NCBI RefSeq assembly: GCF_012275445.1
Contig: NZ_JAAZQK010000003.1
Span: forward strand, 124,001-188,000
Reading direction: 5' to 3'
Source: Rhizobacter sp. SG703
GTDB lineage: Bacteria > Pseudomonadota > Gammaproteobacteria > Burkholderiales > Burkholderiaceae_C
DNA: 64,000 nucleotides
The notes under the pieces were generated by a model. The model was given only the letters and a program-made list of their open reading frames with translations. It did no database searches and was not told where the DNA came from. Below are positions 60,739 through 64,000 of the stretch, piece by piece. Position numbers and translations under genes: made by a program. How positions within the stretch are numbered: the first letter of the stretch is position 1; each line of letters begins with the position of its first letter.

Positions 60739-61425
60739 TCATGGGTCGAAGCGGTAGCCGACGCCGTACACCGCGACGATGCCCGAGCCCTGAGGTCGCA
60801 CCTCCTCGAGCTTGCGCCGCAGGTTGCGGATGTGGCTGTCGACGGTGCGGTCGGCGGTGTCGCGAAAGTCCTGCCGCACCGCGTCGAGCAGCTGGGCGCG
60901 CGACAGGATGGCGCCGGCGCGAACCAGCAGTGCTCGCAGGATGCGGTATTCGGAGGTCGTCAGGTCGAGCGCGCGGCCCTGCCACAGGATGCGCTGCGCC
61001 GCCTCGTTGACGTCGAAGCCGCCGTGCGACATGGTGCGGAACTGGCCGGTGACGCGGCGCCATTGCGCCTTCACGCGCGCGGCGACCTCGCGCGGGCTGA
61101 ACGGCTTGCAGACATAGTCGTCGGCGCCGGCTTCGAGGCCGAGCAGGCGATCGACTTCGTCGATGCGCGCCGTCAGCATGATGATCGGCACCGAGGAAAA
61201 CTCGCGGATCGAGCGGCACACCTCGAGGCCGTCGAGCCCGGGCAGCATCAGGTCCAGCAGCAGGATCGATGCACGCTGCATGCGCACCTCGTTCACCGCA
61301 GCGACGCCGTTGTGGACCACCAGCGTCTGCCAGCCTTGCGCACGCAGGTAGTTGCCGAGCATGTCGGCGATCTTCACGTCGTCCTCGGCGATGAGGATCG
61401 AGGTGGTATCCATCGAGGTGTTCAT
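60739..61425 (-). CDS. OmpR-family response regulator (BaeR-like)
   Basis: The 228-aa product has the acceptor in ILLLDLMLPGLDG, Lys in YVCKPFSPRE and a winged helix (LTTSEYRILRALLVRAGAILSRAQLLDAV, DRTVDSHIRNLRRKLEE, YGVGYRFDP). Its start overlaps the stop of the sensor gene 61422-62849, so the pair is coupled. BaeSR-type systems respond to envelope stress. Just downstream a dyad ACCTG-AAAA-CAGGT (60692-60705) lies before the other regulator gene. Confidence 0.9.
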   Translation of the reverse strand: MNTSMDTTSILIAEDDVKIADMLGNYLRAQGWQTLVVHNGVAAVNEVRMQRASILLLDLMLPGLDGLEVCRSIREFSSVPIIMLTARIDEVDRLLGLEAGADDYVCKPFSPREVAARVKAQWRRVTGQFRTMSHGGFDVNEAAQRILWQGRALDLTTSEYRILRALLVRAGAILSRAQLLDAVRQDFRDTADRTVDSHIRNLRRKLEEVRPQGSGIVAVYGVGYRFDP

Positions 61426-62849
61426 GCGGAGGCTCCTTGCTGCTGTGCCTTCACCGGAAGCATCACCTGCATCGCCAGGCCTCCCCAGGTCGACGGGCTG
61501 GCGTCGACCGTGCCGCCGTGGGCGATCACGATGGCACGCACGATCGCGAGGCCCAGGCCGCTGCCGGTTCCGCTGCGCTGCCGGGACCGGTCGCCGCGGA
61601 ACAGCGGCTCGAAGATGTGGGGGATGTCGGCCGGCTCGACGCAGGGCGCCGAGTCTTCGACGATCAGCCTCAGGTGCCGGTCGTCCTCGCTCGGCGCCCA
61701 CGACACGCGCACGCGTCCCGGGCGGGTCGTGTAGCGGCCGCTGTTGGTCAACAGGTTCCGCAGCACCTGCTCGATGCGCACCGGATCCCACGAGGCCCGC
61801 AGCATGCGCGGTGCGGCGGCGGTCACCTCCACCTCCAGGCCGTCGAGCGACGGATGGCGGACGAGCTTCGCAACGACGTACTCCAGCGTGTCCAGCGGAT
61901 CCAGATCGACCTTGTGGCAAGGCAGGCTGCCGAGGTCGGCGACCGCCAGCAGGTGCAGGTCGTCGACGATGCGCACCATGTGGCGGACTTCCTCGCCGAG
62001 GTTCATCACCAGGGCGCGGTTGGGTTCACGTGCGCCGTCTTCCATCGATTCGATCTCGCCTTGCAGCACCGACAGCGGCGTGCGCAGCTCATGGGAGATC
62101 TGCGCCATCCACTTGCGCCGAGTCAGCTCCAGGCGGCGCAGCGAGGTCGCCATCGCCGACACGTCGTGCGACAACTGCACGATCTCCTGCGGGCCGTCGA
62201 ACGACGGTTCGGCCGACTCGAAATGGCCGGCAGCGAGCTTGCGCGTCACATCCTGAAGCGCGCCGAGCGGCCGGCTCCATCGACGGGCGACGCGCACCGC
62301 CAGGGCCATCGAGACGGCCAGCGACACGAAGGCGGCGACCGCGACGCCCTGGTACTGGCTTTGCAGGACATCAATGTCCGATTCGCCGGTGCGGCCGCCG
62401 AGATCCAGCAGGGCCGTGCCCACCGCACGACCGTTGACGAGAATCTCGCGGCGCAGCGTGCGGCCGCTCGGCTCGGCCGGACTGCCTGCCATCCGCGCGC
62501 CGCTCGTGTCGAGGATCCGGACGCGGCCGGCGAAGCCGGGTTGCCGGACACGGCTGGCCTGCGCACCGGGGGCCGGCTCCTGCGGATCGCCCTCGCGGGC
62601 GAGAAAGCCGTCGATCAGCCTGCGCATGCCGTCGAAGTCGGAAGCCACCGCGGCCAGGCCGCCCCGGTCGCTCGCCTGCTCGCCGACATAGACCGCAAAA
62701 CGATTCAGCCGGCGCGACTCGCGATCGTGGACATAGTCGGACGCGCCACCGCTCAGGTCGAGCAGCGCGCCGACGACGACGCAGAGCACCGACAGACTGA
62801 CTGTCGCCAGCAGCAACAGCGCCAATTGATGAACCATTCGCAAGCGCAT
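61422..62849 (-). CDS. Membrane sensor histidine kinase (BaeS-like)
   Basis: The 475-aa product from ATG 62849 has two membrane helices (LALLLLATVSLSVLCVVVGALL; VAVAAFVSLAVSMALAV) flanking a periplasmic sensor. HAMP, the H-box WMAQISHELRTPLSVLQGEIE, N-box LRNLLTNSGRY, a BaeS-type G1 (VEDSAPCVE), F-box FEPLFRGDRSR and G2 GSGLGLAIV follow. The frame is open to 62987, but the first helix begins right after ATG 62849. It forms a two-component pair with 60739-61425. Confidence 0.92.
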   Translation of the reverse strand: MRLRMVHQLALLLLATVSLSVLCVVVGALLDLSGGASDYVHDRESRRLNRFAVYVGEQASDRGGLAAVASDFDGMRRLIDGFLAREGDPQEPAPGAQASRVRQPGFAGRVRILDTSGARMAGSPAEPSGRTLRREILVNGRAVGTALLDLGGRTGESDIDVLQSQYQGVAVAAFVSLAVSMALAVRVARRWSRPLGALQDVTRKLAAGHFESAEPSFDGPQEIVQLSHDVSAMATSLRRLELTRRKWMAQISHELRTPLSVLQGEIESMEDGAREPNRALVMNLGEEVRHMVRIVDDLHLLAVADLGSLPCHKVDLDPLDTLEYVVAKLVRHPSLDGLEVEVTAAAPRMLRASWDPVRIEQVLRNLLTNSGRYTTRPGRVRVSWAPSEDDRHLRLIVEDSAPCVEPADIPHIFEPLFRGDRSRQRSGTGSGLGLAIVRAIVIAHGGTVDASPSTWGGLAMQVMLPVKAQQQGASA

Positions 62850-63077
62850 CGCAGAGATCTTCTGATCGTGGGGTGATGTCGGTGTTGTCGGCGTGTGCCG
62901 GCGCGATGACAGGGTCCAAAGCGCAGGTCTGTGCATGCTCGGTGCAGAGGCCTCGACTTGGCAACGAGGGTTCGCAATCGTTGACATTTGCCGCCCTCGA
63001 AACGGGCACTTGTGGGTGGCATTCGCATTCTGTTACCCCGATCATTCGGGCCTGCCCACTCGCAACAAATTGCAACC

Positions 63078-63521
63078 ATGGCTTCTACCCATTCGATTTC
63101 CCGCGGCTTCACCCTTGTCGAACTGAGCGTCGTCCTCGCCGTCGCGCTGGTGACCGTGGCGGTGGCGCTCCCCGGGTACAGCGCCCAGGTCCGGAAGTCG
63201 CGAGCCATGCCTGCGCTGATGGAACTGTCGGTGACGGGCATCAAGATGGAAAAGGCCTTCCAGCGCAACCAGCGCTACGGAACCGGCGGGAAATGTGCAG
63301 TTCCGGATTCCGAGGTGGAACATTTCTCGGTGCATTGCTCACTCAGGGACGACGGAGGCGGTTACACGCTCGATGCCATCGGCCATGGACCGATGGCGGG
63401 CCACCAGTACCGCACCGACGAAAAAGGCCGCCAACAGACGATCTCCCTCCCCCAGGCGGGCAACGCAGCCCAGGCAGCGTTGCCTTGCTGGTCACCGGAT
63501 GGTCGTGCCTGCGGGGCGTGA
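63078..63521 (+). CDS. Type IV pilin-like protein
   Basis: The 147-aa product from ATG 63078 has a prepilin leader ending in SRG, then FTLVELSVVLAVALVTVAVALPGY, with Glu at +5 of the mature protein, the N-methylation and assembly signature. The globular part is short and has two pairs of Cys, including CWSPDGRACGA at the end, like PilE/minor pilins. No pilus assembly genes are in the window. Confidence 0.9.
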   Translation: MASTHSISRGFTLVELSVVLAVALVTVAVALPGYSAQVRKSRAMPALMELSVTGIKMEKAFQRNQRYGTGGKCAVPDSEVEHFSVHCSLRDDGGGYTLDAIGHGPMAGHQYRTDEKGRQQTISLPQAGNAAQAALPCWSPDGRACGA

Positions 63522-63547
63522 GATTGCCGCTATCGATCGAGCTTTTC

Positions 63548-64000
63548 ATGACCAATACCTTGGATACCTCGCGTCCGCGCGCCGATGAGCAGCCTCTCCT
63601 GTTGAGTCTCGCCCGTGCGGACCCGGCGGGTGCCGCGTCCGACGCCTCGACCCGCATCGAGGATGTCGATGCAACGGAACGCGCGACCGACACGTTCAAC
63701 GAGACGCCGATGGACATGCCGACGGCGTTGCCGGAAGACACCGTGTTCGTCGTGGCACAGGACGAGCGGCACCGTGCAAGGTTCCGCCGGGTCTGCGCCA
63801 ACCTCGGCCGGCAGTGCGTGGTGGCCTCGGTGGCTGAAGTGATCGTGCAGGCGCCTCGCACCGGTCCGGCCCGGCTGGCGATCGTTGCAGCCAACGGCCT
63901 CGACGTGCCGCTCGGCGCCGTGCTCGAGGCCTTGCGCGACGCAGGCGTGTCGTCGGTGGCCTTGTATGGCCCGGCGTTCGGCAGCCTGGTGCATCTGCTC
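63548..64000 (+). CDS. Partial gene of unknown function
   Basis: ATG 63548 opens a frame of 151 codons with no stop before the window end. The first ~65 residues are polar and low-complexity. Then EDTVFVVAQDERHRARFRR and LAIVAANGLDVPLGAVLEAL suggest an alpha/beta domain of the receiver or Rossmann type. It starts 26 bases after the pilin gene. Identity cannot be decided from this part. Confidence 0.6.
   Translation, partial: MTNTLDTSRPRADEQPLLLSLARADPAGAASDASTRIEDVDATERATDTFNETPMDMPTALPEDTVFVVAQDERHRARFRRVCANLGRQCVVASVAEVIVQAPRTGPARLAIVAANGLDVPLGAVLEALRDAGVSSVALYGPAFGSLVHLL

Noticed and set aside
62981-62986. TTGACA as a -35 element before the pilin-like gene
   Set aside because: No acceptable -10 hexamer at 16-18 bases.
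1-64000. CRISPR arrays, tRNA/rRNA genes, insertion sequences
   Set aside because: No regularly spaced repeats, no tRNA-like cloverleaf and no transposase-like frame were seen; the only large repeat is the Rhs core duplication.

Overview
The window is very GC-rich DNA with strong G/C third positions and dense, overlapping gene packing. It most resembles a betaproteobacterium of the order Burkholderiales (Rubrivivax/Roseateles/Leptothrix-like); that placement is inferred from gene families and gene order, not from a marker gene. The centrepiece is a nearly complete group II (Hrp2-type) type III secretion system (T3SS), with regulators, candidate secreted substrates and chaperones around it. Two Rhs toxin islands interrupt the region. 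An amino-acid uptake and catabolism locus and a block of signal-transduction genes complete the window.

Layout. (1) 1-8397, plus strand: sctU (C-terminal end only), sctV, sctP (hpaP/hpaC-like), sctQ, sctR, sctS, an HpaA-like protein, an HpaB-like acidic chaperone, and a soluble TPR-histidine kinase. (2) 8398-9700, minus strand: a candidate secreted protein and a small acidic protein. (3) 9903-16763, plus strand: a sigma-54 enhancer-binding response regulator. It is followed by an operon with a textbook -24/-12 promoter that encodes an OmpR-type (HrpG-like) regulator, a SulP transporter, a one-TM protein, an orphan TAXI binding protein and a Pro/Ser-rich protein. (4) 16862-20034: Rhs island 1 (Rhs with HNH-like tip, immunity gene, decayed immunity paralogue). 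(5) 31777 down to 20081, minus strand: one long operon sctC-sctD-two small genes-filament candidate-hrpB1-sctI-sctJ-sctK-sctL-sctN-sctO-sctT-hrpF/nolX-like translocator. (6) 32137-33591: a Ser/Thr kinase divergent from sctC. (7) 33847-42000: Rhs island 2 (full Rhs, ankyrin immunity protein, orphan Rhs tip with an HExxH domain, two tandem periplasmic immunity paralogues). (8) 42107-42655: a CesT-like chaperone. (9) 42805-51360: GNAT, an amino-acid ABC transporter, FAD oxidoreductase, ornithine-cyclodeaminase-like protein, amidase and a GATase1/AraC regulator. (10) 51489-54934: two candidate T3SS substrates, the second an alanine racemase behind a disordered T3SS-like N-terminus. (11) 54995-64000: a periplasmic protein, a dienelactone hydrolase, a diguanylate cyclase, two-component proteins, a type IV pilin-like protein and a partial gene.

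How it works together. Four promoters carry a PIP/hrpII box (TTCGB-N15-TTCGB) with a -10-like element 30-33 bp downstream. They precede sctC, the 8690-9700 gene, the 42107-42655 chaperone and the 51489 candidate effector. This defines an HrpB/HrpX-type regulon; the AraC-type activator itself lies outside the window. The HrpG-like regulator is itself preceded by a sigma-54 promoter, and a DctB/DctD-like kinase and enhancer-binding protein are encoded in the same locus. The inferred cascade (TPR kinase, sigma-54 activator, HrpG-like regulator, HrpB/HrpX, PIP box) joins features normally kept apart in group I and group II hrp systems. A short helical domain resembling DUF8082 recurs in the SulP protein and twice in the Ser/Thr kinase. 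A two-cysteine C-terminal motif recurs in three exported proteins. Both suggest a lineage-specific module attached to this T3SS.
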